Assembly: GCA_034428435.1 (NCBI GenBank)
Contig: DAOUHY010000288.1
Coordinates: 62,001 to 126,000 of the forward strand
Reading direction: 5' to 3'
DNA from: Bin5 sp034428435
GTDB lineage: Bacteria > Chloroflexota > Anaerolineae > Caldilineales > Caldilineaceae
Length of the DNA stretch: 64,000 bases
Part shown: one piece after another, positions 38,017 to 46,170 of the stretch
Position numbering within the stretch: the first letter of the stretch is position 1
How the letters are laid out: each line of letters starts with the position of its first letter
Made by a program: the position numbers and the translations under genes
The notes under the pieces: generated by a model
What the model was told of the DNA's origin: nothing
Seen by the model: only the letters and a program-made list of their open reading frames with translations
Databases searched by the model: none

Positions 38017-38994
38017 ATGGAAGAGATAGTCATTCAGACGCCCGCCCGCCTTCACTTCGGTCTCCTTGACCTGCACGGCGGTCTGGGGCGAATCGATGGC
38101 GGAATCGGACTGGCTCTCGATGAGCCCAGGACAGTGATTTCCGCCAGACGCAGCAGCGGATGCGATGCCTCCTGCCCGATGGAGCGAGCATTCGAAGGAC
38201 GTCTCGAGACTGCGCTTCAAGCTGTCTGCAGCCACTATGGATTCCCGGGCGCTTCGGTCTCAATCGCGGAAAGGGCCCGCCCCCACGCCGGCCTTGGCAG
38301 CGCCTCCCAGACCCTGGTGGGCGCAGGGATCGCCGTCTGCATGCTCTACGGTCTGAGTCCGCACGCAACGGAAATAGCCGGCCTGGTTGGGCGGGGAGGG
38401 ACGTCCGGCATCGGCATTGGAGCGATCGAACAGGGGGGATTCATTTTGGATGGAGGACACCGGTTTCGCCGAGGTGAGGGAAGCAAGACCGGTTACTCGC
38501 CCTCCTCTGCCTCCGTAGGCGTGCCTCCCCCGCCAATCCTGGCGCGCTACGACTTTCCCGAATGGGACGTCCTGATCGTTGTTCCCCAAGGGGAGGGCGC
38601 CAGCGGCGACCGCGAGCGCGACCTGTTCGAGGAGGCCTGCCCCGTCCCGGCCGGTGAGGTGGAAAAAATGTGCCGAATTCTCCTGACGCAACTACTGCCC
38701 TCCGTCCTCGAGGAGGATTTGGAGACGTTTGGTGCCGCAATGGAGGCATTCCAGGGCTACGGGTTCAAAGTGTTTGAAGCGAAGACTCAAGGCCCTTTGG
38801 TTGCGGAATGCGCTGAGTTTCTGCGCGCCAACGGAGGCGCAGGGGTGGGGATGAGCAGCTGGGGCCCGACGCTGTTTGCTTTCGGTGACGATCTGTCGGC
38901 GCTGCGCGATAGGGCTGTACAATGGCTGTTGGTCCGGGGAGGTGGGGAGGTCATTCTGACTAGGGCCAACAACGAAGGCTTTAGAAGGTTGTGA
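38017..38994 (+). CDS. Beta-ribofuranosylaminobenzene 5'-phosphate synthase family protein (MptG-like)
   Basis: A 325-residue GHMP-fold protein. MptG condenses 4-aminobenzoate or 4-hydroxybenzoate with PRPP, with loss of CO2, at the first committed step of tetrahydromethanopterin synthesis in archaea and methylotrophic bacteria. The family hallmarks are clear: PARLHFGLLDLHGGLGRIDG at the N-terminus, HAGLGSASQTLVGAGIA (where GLGSGTQ is usual), GRGGTSGIGIGAIEQGGFIL and MSSWGPTLFAF. The ATG at 38017 fits the family start better than one at 37957. It is followed by a TrpF-like gene. The substrate in this organism is an inference. Confidence 0.83.
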   Translation: MEEIVIQTPARLHFGLLDLHGGLGRIDGGIGLALDEPRTVISARRSSGCDASCPMERAFEGRLETALQAVCSHYGFPGASVSIAERARPHAGLGSASQTLVGAGIAVCMLYGLSPHATEIAGLVGRGGTSGIGIGAIEQGGFILDGGHRFRRGEGSKTGYSPSSASVGVPPPPILARYDFPEWDVLIVVPQGEGASGDRERDLFEEACPVPAGEVEKMCRILLTQLLPSVLEEDLETFGAAMEAFQGYGFKVFEAKTQGPLVAECAEFLRANGGAGVGMSSWGPTLFAFGDDLSALRDRAVQWLLVRGGGEVILTRANNEGFRRL

Positions 38995-39100
38995 AGGCCA
39001 GGTGGCGATTGCGGGAGCGCCTGTCCGGGTTGAGGGAATCTGGCAAGCGGGCAACGCAATTCGGTTTTCCAGCGGTATTGACCGGGATGGAGTTTGCTCA

Positions 39101-39772
39101 ATGACGGTCCTCAAACTTTGTGGTACGACAAGTGCAAGAGATGCCCGCCTGGCGCGCGCGGCAGATTTCTGCGGTATTCTGGTCGGCGTGGAATGGTCGG
39201 AGCGAAGCCTCTCCCTGAGAGAGGCCGCGGACGTGGCAGGAGCTTCCGGCGTGAAAAACGTCATTTTGCTGTGCGATCCAAGCGCGGCGTTTGCGGAGGA
39301 GGTCTCGAGAACGCTGCGTCCTCACGCGCTGCAGCTCCACTGCCACGAGACCCCCGCGCTTGTTTCGGAGTTGAAGAGTTCGCTCCCCTGCGAGATTTGG
39401 AAAACCGTTCATCTGCCCAGCCTGGGCGGACAGGCAACACCTGAAGAGTATGCCGCCGCTGGGGTGGACGCGCTGCTGGTGGATTCGGTTGACGTGAGCG
39501 AGGGCTTCGAACGGCTGGGAGGCACCGGAAAAGTTGGCGACTGGACGGCGGTGACAGCGCTAAAGGAGAAGATTGACATTCCAATCTTTCTGGCGGGCGG
39601 AATCAACCCTGATAACGTGGCCGACGCCGTCCGTCTGGTGCAGCCACACGGGATTGACCTATGTAGCGGCGTTGAAGTGCGGCGGGGTGAACGCGATCCA
39701 AAGAAGGTGGAAAGTCTGATTCGGAGATTTCGACGTGCGGCAGCGAAAATCACCCACGTGCCAACGCCGTGA
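39101..39772 (+). CDS. Phosphoribosylanthranilate isomerase-like protein (TrpF family)
   Basis: A 223-residue (beta/alpha)8 barrel of the TrpF family, which isomerises phosphoribosylanthranilate in tryptophan synthesis. The start VLKLCGTTSARDARLA carries the catalytic Cys. The Asp expected as general acid lies in LLVDSVDV. The phosphate-binding loops are LAGGINPDNVADAV and GIDLCSGVEVRRGERDPKKV. The segment after the Cys, usually GFVF-SPRSPR, reads ILVGVEWSERSLSL, a noticeable deviation. No other trp gene is near; its neighbour is the MptG-like gene. The ATG at 39101 fits the family start. Confidence 0.8.
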   Translation: MTVLKLCGTTSARDARLARAADFCGILVGVEWSERSLSLREAADVAGASGVKNVILLCDPSAAFAEEVSRTLRPHALQLHCHETPALVSELKSSLPCEIWKTVHLPSLGGQATPEEYAAAGVDALLVDSVDVSEGFERLGGTGKVGDWTAVTALKEKIDIPIFLAGGINPDNVADAVRLVQPHGIDLCSGVEVRRGERDPKKVESLIRRFRRAAAKITHVPTP

Positions 39773-39806
39773 GCAGGAACTTCACAGGGGAACTATTGCC
39801 GGAAGG

Positions 39807-40619
39807 TCAACTCTGTCTCTGCAGTTCGAAGCCTTCGCCGGCGGTTCGCCGCGAAATAGAAGGCCGACCTGCCAGGTCTGGGAAAGTAGGGCTGGGGAGA
39901 GCTTGTCCTTGGGCAAGGAGTTGCTCTGCTATCTTTTGTATCCCGCGCTGGCTCGTTATCAACGCCTGGTGCCGGAGCGTCCACACCGCCATGTTGCTGG
40001 CAACCGGAATGCGAGAGTTGAAGGGCGGAAGAATCATCAGGTCGAATGGGCTCCAGATGGAGACAAACGGTATACTCGATAGGCTCTCGGCGTCGGCGTT
40101 CAGATCGCTGAGGAATTCGCTATTGGGGCGCAGCTGTACAGCGCCGGGAAGGGCGCTGCCATAGGCCATCATCGTGCCGTAATGGGGCGCGGCCACAGTC
40201 AGAAGGCGATTTGTGCGGGCCAATCCTCCCATTCGCTGAATGTAGTAGCGCGCTACAATGCCGCCAAGGCTGAAGCCGACGAAGTCGACCTTCTGATAGG
40301 AAAGAAAGTTCCTGTCTATGAACTCGGCCAACTGTTGAGCTAGCGACTCCAGCGGAACGCTGCAATCGCTTGGTGCAAGCGTCACCGCGTGGGGCTCCAG
40401 CCCCAAGTCGGACAGATAGGAGGCAAGAGGGTTGAATACGGCAGCTTCATCCTTGTAGCCATGAACAAGAACCGTTCGGTTTCGCCTCGTCTGCTCCAGA
40501 GGAGAAACTGGCGGCAATGGAACCGTGCCCTCGATGCTTTGACCTGCGGGAGGCAACTCCCAAACAGATTGCGCCGCGTCCTGGTACTGTTGCCACAAGC
40601 GTTTGCGAATCGTCGACAT
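39807..40619 (-). CDS. Alpha/beta hydrolase, lipase-like
   Basis: A 270-residue alpha/beta hydrolase. The oxyanion strand reads RTVLVHGYKDEAAVF, the nucleophile elbow is GFSLGGIVARYYIQ (Ser as nucleophile), and the late Asp and His candidates are in IWSPFDLMILPP and WTLRHQALI, all in the order typical of lipase class 2/PGAP1-like triacylglycerol lipases. There is no signal peptide, so it appears cytoplasmic. The ATG at 40619 has AGGA at good spacing and was preferred to 40685. It is a single gene converging on the TrpF-like gene. Confidence 0.85.
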   Translation of the reverse strand: MSTIRKRLWQQYQDAAQSVWELPPAGQSIEGTVPLPPVSPLEQTRRNRTVLVHGYKDEAAVFNPLASYLSDLGLEPHAVTLAPSDCSVPLESLAQQLAEFIDRNFLSYQKVDFVGFSLGGIVARYYIQRMGGLARTNRLLTVAAPHYGTMMAYGSALPGAVQLRPNSEFLSDLNADAESLSSIPFVSIWSPFDLMILPPFNSRIPVASNMAVWTLRHQALITSQRGIQKIAEQLLAQGQALPSPTFPDLAGRPSISRRTAGEGFELQRQS

Positions 40620-40887
40620 AGGGTTTCCTACTCCTGTGGAGCTTCTCTGCACGACCTGGACCTCTACTCTATCATAGTCATTCAAGATGTTGAAACAGCC
40701 ATTTGCTCCGGAGTTTGGGAGGGGCGGGTCTTTAGCAAATGCAACGGTTAGGTTAGAATAAGAGACGGACCCTCAACAAGAGAAAGGGGGTCTCTGACCG
40801 GCAGAGAAGGGCCCTGAGGACATAAACGGAAAGACTGGCGCTTCGGCGCCTCCTGGAAACACAAAGGCCATCCAATTGGGAGGAAAA

Positions 40888-41352
40888 ATGAGAACTGAAC
40901 TCACTACCGGCTCCCCCGCCCCCACTTTTGAGGCCACGACGGACAGTGGCGACACGGTCAATCTGACAGACTACAGAGGACAGAAAGTCGTACTCTACTT
41001 TTACCCCAAGGACGACACGCCTGGTTGCACCACGCAGTCCTGTGGATTTCGCGATATCCATGCTGAATTTGAGGAGAATAACACGGTCGTCTTCGGTATC
41101 AGCCCCGACGGCCAGGAGAGCCACGAAAAGTTCCGGTCTAAATTCGACCTACCGTTCACACTGCTCGTGGACGAAGACCACTCGATTGCCGAAGCCTACG
41201 GCGTGTGGGGCGAACGCACGATGTACGGTCGCACGTTTATGGGCATCCACCGCAGTCACTTTGTGATTGATGAAGAGGGGAACCTGATCGAGGTCTCCTA
41301 CGATGTGGCTCCCGCTGACAGCCCGACTGGCGCACTCGCAGCTGTATCGTAG
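40888..41352 (+). CDS. bcp: Thioredoxin-dependent peroxiredoxin, Bcp/PrxQ type
   Basis: A 154-residue thiol peroxidase that reduces hydrogen and organic peroxides. The peroxidatic Cys is in DDTPGCTTQSCGFRD, with the resolving Cys five residues later, the PrxQ pattern. The phosphate-turn LYFYPKDDTPG, the conserved GISPDGQESHEKFRSKFDLP and the catalytic Arg region GRTFMGIHRSHFVID are all present. An ATG at 40888 with GGAGG ahead of it was chosen over an in-frame TTG at 40876. No regulator is adjacent. Confidence 0.95.
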   Translation: MRTELTTGSPAPTFEATTDSGDTVNLTDYRGQKVVLYFYPKDDTPGCTTQSCGFRDIHAEFEENNTVVFGISPDGQESHEKFRSKFDLPFTLLVDEDHSIAEAYGVWGERTMYGRTFMGIHRSHFVIDEEGNLIEVSYDVAPADSPTGALAAVS

Positions 41353-41459
41353 AGGGTGGGAGAAGCTCGCTCGGCGGGCGCCTTGACTGGCGTTGGTCCG
41401 GATAAGGTGCCGGCTTCATTGCCTGTTTCTCCCCTCATCCTGACTCCGGTGGTCGGGTG

Positions 41460-41654
41460 CTACGGAATCCCTCCGCTGACATAAGCCCTCCACAGGCCAA
41501 ACGCAAAATACGCGGCGACTACGATCACGAGAAGGGTCAGGATCGTATTCCACTGTCCGCGGATTCGCTTGAACTCTGACCAGACAGTTTTGGGCTTTAT
41601 CAGGACGATGAGAACAAGCAGAAGAACTACCAACAGGAGCCGTCGGATGGTCAC
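41460..41654 (-). CDS. Small two-helix membrane protein
   Basis: A 64-residue protein starting with GTG at 41654, with a very Leu/Val-rich first helix (residues 4-20), a basic loop (KPKTVWSEFKRIRGQW) and a second helix (35-55). No family is recognised. Its frame is clean and its composition is convincingly membrane-like, but it is short and lies divergent to the following gene, so it may not be expressed. Confidence 0.5.
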   Translation of the reverse strand: MTIRRLLLVVLLLVLIVLIKPKTVWSEFKRIRGQWNTILTLLVIVVAAYFAFGLWRAYVSGGIP

Positions 41655-41682
41655 GGGAATTCGGTTTCGTTAGTATCTGAAA

Positions 41683-42357
41683 ATGGTTAGTACATTGGTG
41701 TTGGACCTACTCACAGTTCCTCCGACGCGTGCGGCCATATGGCTGGCCCTGAGCTTCATGCTGGGCGGCACGGCGACCCTGGTTACTCGTCTCGTTGCTC
41801 CGGACCTGGAGCGATTCGTGCGGATTGTACGATGGGTCCTAGTCCCGTACTTTGGGCTGATCCTGGGGGGGCTGTCGCCCCGTTTGATGGGGTTAACCGT
41901 GGTGGGGTGGGACTCTCGATACACCTTAGGCCTGGTAGTTCTTGTGGGGCTGCTCGTCCTCCTTCTTCTGATTCGCATTCGATTACACACCGAGGCGGAT
42001 GCCTTTCACGCCGTCGCACTGACGAGCCGGTCTTGGACTCCGTCGCTCATTGAAAGTTGCGCCCAGGAGTTTCACTGGTGCTTTCTGCGAGGGGCCGTTT
42101 GGGAACTTCTGTACCTTGGTGCTCCTACACTGCTTTCCCCCCAGTATTGGGCCGTATGGGTCGGGGCCGCCTTCGCACTGCCAGGAATCTATTTTCACCC
42201 CGCTTCGCTTCCGGACCGGCTCCTTACGGCTCTGGTCCTGATAGCAACCTCGAGCCTCTTCCTTATCACGCAAAGCTTCTGGCTATGCTGCTTTTTTCAC
42301 TTGGGTATTCGGGTCATCCTGCTGTGGAACCAACCCACCCAGCAAAGGACGATTTGA
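41683..42357 (+). CDS. Unrecognised integral membrane protein, possibly divergent CPBP-like
   Basis: A 224-residue polytopic membrane protein with about six helices. EFHWCFLRGAVWE in the middle and FHLGIRVILLW near the end loosely recall the E-x7-R and His motifs of CPBP (CAAX-protease-like) membrane proteins, but the normal EExxxR double-Glu is not present, so peptidase activity is doubtful. It is the only gene on this strand here and has no clear partner. Confidence 0.55.
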   Translation: MVSTLVLDLLTVPPTRAAIWLALSFMLGGTATLVTRLVAPDLERFVRIVRWVLVPYFGLILGGLSPRLMGLTVVGWDSRYTLGLVVLVGLLVLLLLIRIRLHTEADAFHAVALTSRSWTPSLIESCAQEFHWCFLRGAVWELLYLGAPTLLSPQYWAVWVGAAFALPGIYFHPASLPDRLLTALVLIATSSLFLITQSFWLCCFFHLGIRVILLWNQPTQQRTI

Positions 42358-42393
42358 AACGGTACGTAGGCGTGTGTTGGCTGAACGCAGCCG

Positions 42394-42684
42394 TCAGAGG
42401 AACAGCCCTACAACAAGCATCACCACAAAGAGTGCCGCCGAGACTATCAACAGCTGCTTCAAGTCAGCGAAGACCCGGCTGTACTCCACGCTCCAGTCGG
42501 CCTGAACCTTGCTGGCCTGACCTGAAACCATGCGTTCGGGACGCGCCGAAGCCTTGGGCTCGTTTTGAGTGGGAGCCTCTGGAACACGACTATCGTCCTG
42601 ATCTCTATTGGCGCGCAGTTCGCTGAAGCTGCGGGGATTGGCCTTGCTTGGGCTGTGGCGGCGTCTTCGACTGCGTCGTGCCAT
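42394..42684 (-). CDS. Small basic protein with C-terminal membrane anchor
   Basis: A 96-residue protein: a strongly basic N-terminus (MARRSRRRRHSPSK), a polar disordered middle rich in Pro, Glu and Ser, and one C-terminal helix (LLIVSAALFVVMLVVGLFL) reaching the last residue. This is the layout of a tail-anchored protein facing the cytoplasm. The function is not recognised. The gene overlaps nothing and lies downstream of the carotenoid operon on the same strand. Confidence 0.6.
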   Translation of the reverse strand: MARRSRRRRHSPSKANPRSFSELRANRDQDDSRVPEAPTQNEPKASARPERMVSGQASKVQADWSVEYSRVFADLKQLLIVSAALFVVMLVVGLFL

Positions 42685-42787
42685 CTCTCTGTCCTTCATG
42701 GTCTCTGATCGGCCAAATCTACATCCAAGCCGTCATTATACCGAAACCGATTTCCATGTACCAACTTCGCGGGCGAGGGGGATGTCT

Positions 42788-43555
42788 TCAGGGCCGTGGG
42801 CGACCAGGTAAAGCTCGCCTAGCCGCGTCCGGATTGTTCAGGGCATGCTGAACTCGCTGCCAGGAACAGTAGACGATTCTTGGCGACCTCGTACGTGCTG
42901 CCAATGTGCCTACGTAGCCGGAAGGCAGAGTCAAAGAGTGTAGGTAATAGCCTCTCATGCGAAGTGTACCGTCTGCGCCGGAGGCGGCCGGTGCGTAGTC
43001 CGCCCGCCCGTGAAGCTCCGACTGGCTGGATTGCATTTGCAGACCGACTCCTTCAGCCTTGGCTACGGCTTCCTGGCAGGTCCAGGCCTGGAAGAATTCG
43101 AAATTGAAATCGGTCGTCGCCGGGCTTCCGGCGCGTGCTACTTTTCCCCGCGGCGAGCCGTAAAGCGCAAGTTCTCCGCCGAGCGGCACTCTTCTCAGTC
43201 TTTCAATATCGATTCCCATGGGCTCCCCTAAACCCACTGCAATAGCGGCCTTTTCGCCCGAATCCGAAAGACTGAACTGCAGGTCTGATGAGAGCTCTGG
43301 GGCGAGAGAGGGCTTACCGTAGGCGTTGTAGACGAACCTGATCTCTCTTGGTGGGTAGTCGAGATAGTACCAGAGGATCAGGCGAAGCAGTCCGCGACGA
43401 CCGATGAAGCGAAGTGCCATTTGGCGAGAGGAGAAGCGTCTGACCTTCCGCCACTCGCCGGCAGACAGCATTTCCTCCTGCAAGGCGAGGGATTCTCGGT
43501 CCAACGCCAAGTCCAGAAGCCACACATGCAGAACTGACTCTCCCAGCCGTGGCAT
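42788..43555 (-). CDS. 4'-phosphopantetheinyl transferase, Sfp-like
   Basis: A 255-residue enzyme that moves the phosphopantetheine arm of CoA onto carrier proteins. Both Sfp-family motifs are present: GIDIERL (Mg-binding Asp and Glu) and WTCQEAVAKAEGVGL (usual W-x2-KEA-x3-K, with Gln in place of the first Lys). The N-terminal half has LHVWLLDLALD and RFIGRRGLLRLIL, typical of the long two-lobed Sfp type used for polyketide, peptide or lipid synthases. The ATG at 43555 follows the end of the preceding gene. No carrier protein is encoded in the window. Confidence 0.88.
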   Translation of the reverse strand: MPRLGESVLHVWLLDLALDRESLALQEEMLSAGEWRKVRRFSSRQMALRFIGRRGLLRLILWYYLDYPPREIRFVYNAYGKPSLAPELSSDLQFSLSDSGEKAAIAVGLGEPMGIDIERLRRVPLGGELALYGSPRGKVARAGSPATTDFNFEFFQAWTCQEAVAKAEGVGLQMQSSQSELHGRADYAPAASGADGTLRMRGYYLHSLTLPSGYVGTLAARTRSPRIVYCSWQRVQHALNNPDAARRALPGRPRP

Positions 43556-43596
43556 CCAGCTGTCTGACCCAATTCCAAGCCCACAATGGGCACGGT

Positions 43597-44727
43597 CTAG
43601 ACTACTGCGCGGCGTCCTTTCCACAATGGTCCTCCATGGCGCCAGTGCCACCACAACGATTGGACCGCGATACAGGTCATTAGCAACACCGATATGGGCA
43701 GCAGCAGCGCGTCACCAGCCCTTTGCCCGGTCTTCCAGGCCGTTATGGCCCGAACGACGAGTCCTGCCAAGATGAGCAACAGAGCCCAGTACGGATGCCG
43801 GGGAACCGGCTCTCCGGCAATTCCAATCCCGAGCAGAACCCAGGGGCCAAGAAAAACTACCCAATGGAAGACTGTTCCGGCAGCAAGTCCTGCGGCGCCA
43901 CCGAACCCTGCGACCATGTTCTTCGCATAGCCTTCACGCACAGTCTGCCAGTCCCTGTACATGCGGCAGGTGATCAGTCCGCAGGCCTCAGCCATTCGCA
44001 GACGCAAACCTGCCCTCTTCGCGCAGCGGGCCAGACCGATGTCATCCAGTATGCTGTCTCTCACGCAGGCGTGGCCTCCCAAACTGTCATACGCGGCGCG
44101 CTTGACAGCGATGCACTGGCCATTGGCAGCCGACAGGAGGGGGTGTTTGGTTCGGTGGACGCCAACCGCCGGCAGGTAGGCATGAATTGCGAGCGCCATG
44201 AGGGGAACGCATAGGCGCTCGGGCCAGGACGCAGTCTCTTGAGTGGACATGATGGCAAGCATATCGGCGTCCGTGCGTACCATTTCGTATAGCATAGAGT
44301 CCAGTGCACGAGGATGCCAGCGTACATCGGCATCGGAAAAGACAAGGACCTCTCCTCCCGCCTGTTCAGCCAACTGCTGACAGGCCCAACTTTTGGCCAG
44401 CCACCCGCACGGAATGGGCCTGCCTCTGATCATTCGCAAGCGGTCGTCGCTTTCTGAGGCCTCAATTGCGGCTATTTCCGTTCCGTCATCGGAGTCATCG
44501 TCCAGGACAAGCAACTCCAACTGAGAATAGGACTGCCGCAGCACACTGCGCACCGACTCTCCAATGACAGCCGACTCGTTCCGTGCCGGGATCAGGACTG
44601 AAACTCTGGATGAACTGTTGGACGTGTAGCCGGGCTCAAGGCTGGGGAAGCTCACCAGATTTGACAGAAGGATCAGGATCATTCCCGACAGTGCGGCTGA
44701 GGCGAGTATCAAGAGAAGAACTGTCAT
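43597..44727 (-). CDS. cruG: GT2 glycosyltransferase, CruG-like (carotenoid glycosyltransferase candidate)
   Basis: A 376-residue membrane glycosyltransferase. One N-terminal helix precedes the GT-A domain (SVLIPARNESAVIGESVRS, DDDSDDGTE, FSDADVRWHP for the DxD metal site, and an EDD-type DDIGLARCAKRAG), and three C-terminal helices end the protein. This layout, and its position two genes after cruF, match CruG, which glycosylates the 2'-hydroxyl of a CruF-hydrated carotene. The start ATG overlaps the plsY stop (ATGA). The symbol is context-based; the upstream frame to 44889 is read-through. Confidence 0.72.
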   Translation of the reverse strand: MTVLLLILASAALSGMILILLSNLVSFPSLEPGYTSNSSSRVSVLIPARNESAVIGESVRSVLRQSYSQLELLVLDDDSDDGTEIAAIEASESDDRLRMIRGRPIPCGWLAKSWACQQLAEQAGGEVLVFSDADVRWHPRALDSMLYEMVRTDADMLAIMSTQETASWPERLCVPLMALAIHAYLPAVGVHRTKHPLLSAANGQCIAVKRAAYDSLGGHACVRDSILDDIGLARCAKRAGLRLRMAEACGLITCRMYRDWQTVREGYAKNMVAGFGGAAGLAAGTVFHWVVFLGPWVLLGIGIAGEPVPRHPYWALLLILAGLVVRAITAWKTGQRAGDALLLPISVLLMTCIAVQSLWWHWRHGGPLWKGRRAVV

Positions 44728-45311
44728 CGCGGGAGACGAAGTCGTATCTCGGGTCGCCGGACCAGGTCGCGCCGGTGTTTCCAGGCGACAATCAGGCTGT
44801 TTCCAATCCAGACTGGCAGGTAGGTGCCAATTGAACCGGTCACGGCCAAGAATACCAGCATGCCGAATAAGGCGCAGACCACCGCCCACCCATCAATCGC
44901 AATCGTGAAATAGGCGAGTAGAAGCAACGCGCCGAGAAGGAAGAGCGTACTCCACCCGGTTAGTCCTGCCCAGATACCAAAGGTGACAGCTACCGCCTTC
45001 CCCCCTTGCAGGCCGAGAAAGATTGAAAAAGCGTGTCCTGCTACTGCGGCCAGTGCTACGGCGGCAAGCCCCCAGCCCTGCAGGCCCGAGATCTCCTGGG
45101 AGGCAAGCACCGGAAGCCAGCCCTTTAGCGCGTCGAGGACGATGACGACGATGCCAAGCATCCTGCTCCCGGCGCGAATCACGTTCGTGCCTCCGGGATT
45201 GCCGTCACCGAACTGCCGTATCTCTTTTGCCAGAATGTAACGGCCCAACCAGACCGAAAAGGGCAGGCTTCCACAAAGATAGGCGATCAGTGTCCAGAGA
45301 ACGACAGTCAT
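44724..45311 (-). CDS. plsY: Acyl-phosphate:glycerol-3-phosphate acyltransferase
   Basis: A 195-residue membrane acyltransferase that transfers an acyl group from acyl-phosphate to glycerol-3-phosphate. The three PlsY motifs are intact: GSLPFSVWLGR, GDGNPGGTNVIRAG and GHAFSIFLGLQGGKAVAVTFG. Five to six helices are visible, and the C-terminal RHRRDLVRRPEIRLR is cytoplasmic. It overlaps both neighbours by four bases (ATGA at each end), so it is locked into the carotenoid operon rather than a housekeeping lipid cluster. It could be the cell's normal PlsY, or a copy acting on a glycosylated carotenoid; the latter is speculation. Confidence 0.9.
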   Translation of the reverse strand: MTVVLWTLIAYLCGSLPFSVWLGRYILAKEIRQFGDGNPGGTNVIRAGSRMLGIVVIVLDALKGWLPVLASQEISGLQGWGLAAVALAAVAGHAFSIFLGLQGGKAVAVTFGIWAGLTGWSTLFLLGALLLLAYFTIAIDGWAVVCALFGMLVFLAVTGSIGTYLPVWIGNSLIVAWKHRRDLVRRPEIRLRLPR

Positions 45312-46084
45312 CTGGGAGAGGCAGCGACCTGCCCCCATGCCAATGCAACGAAAACTCCCATACCGACAAAGCCGGCTGCGGCGACGCCGAAGAGACCGAA
45401 GTACAAACCCATGCCTACTGAATTCAGAAACCAGACTGCTGTATACACGACGAGTAGAGCTTCTATCGGAAGTGCCTTGGAGTCGATCAAGTGAGAAAGA
45501 CCAAACAAGACCACGAAAGCAACCAGAATCCAGCCTGCAAAGTTGATAATCGGTACGCCGAAGTAGCTGCCCGGCGAATCCCAGTGCCAGATTTCCCAGG
45601 CAACCATCTGCGGATCAAGGAACAGGTCCCAGGCCGTGAATGCCAGACCCGCAGTAAACGAGGAAACTGTTCTGGTCTTCCATGTGAGGCTGGCTCCTGC
45701 GCCTTGTATTTTCGAACAGATGGCTGTCCCCGCAGCCCAGGCCGGGGCCAGCATCATGAGCCACGCCAGGGGAATCTGTACGGGTACGTCTCCGACTTGG
45801 GGCCTGAAAGCGTTGCTATAGGTATAGCGCCCGAACGGAAACCCGGTATTGTGACCTACGAACTCTGCAAACCACGCTAGCGCGACAACCGCGACGCCGA
45901 ATCCGATCGTTGCCCTTACTTTCAGGGCTGGAATTAGCAGGCTGAGAACCAGGCCAACTTGAAGCAAGACTGACATCGACAATACCAGAAGAAGAGTAGG
46001 CCGGTCGCCCAGCCGAACTACATGGGGGACCAGAATCATCAGGAACAACCAGAGGCCAAGCAATACGCGACTGCCAATATTCAT
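45308..46084 (-). CDS. cruF: Carotenoid 1',2'-hydratase, CruF family
   Basis: A 258-residue membrane protein of the carotenoid biosynthesis family (DUF422), which hydrates the psi end group of a monocyclic or linear carotene. The family's landmarks are present: AEFVGHNTGFPFGRYTYS, then VQIPLAWLMMLAPAW, and DLFLDPQMVAWEIWHWDSP with GVPIINFAGW. There are about seven helices. The frame is open to 46231, overlapping the preceding gene; the ATG at 46084 starts just before the first helix, although no ribosome binding site is evident. It precedes plsY with an ATGA overlap. Confidence 0.88.
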   Translation of the reverse strand: MNIGSRVLLGLWLFLMILVPHVVRLGDRPTLLLVLSMSVLLQVGLVLSLLIPALKVRATIGFGVAVVALAWFAEFVGHNTGFPFGRYTYSNAFRPQVGDVPVQIPLAWLMMLAPAWAAGTAICSKIQGAGASLTWKTRTVSSFTAGLAFTAWDLFLDPQMVAWEIWHWDSPGSYFGVPIINFAGWILVAFVVLFGLSHLIDSKALPIEALLVVYTAVWFLNSVGMGLYFGLFGVAAAGFVGMGVFVALAWGQVAASPR

Positions 46085-46170
46085 CTGGTCGCGCAGTTCG
46101 TCCCGAATCAGGCCGGCTCTACTTAGGAACGATTCAACGGCAATGCGGCCACTTGCCGGCCGAGGGAAAC

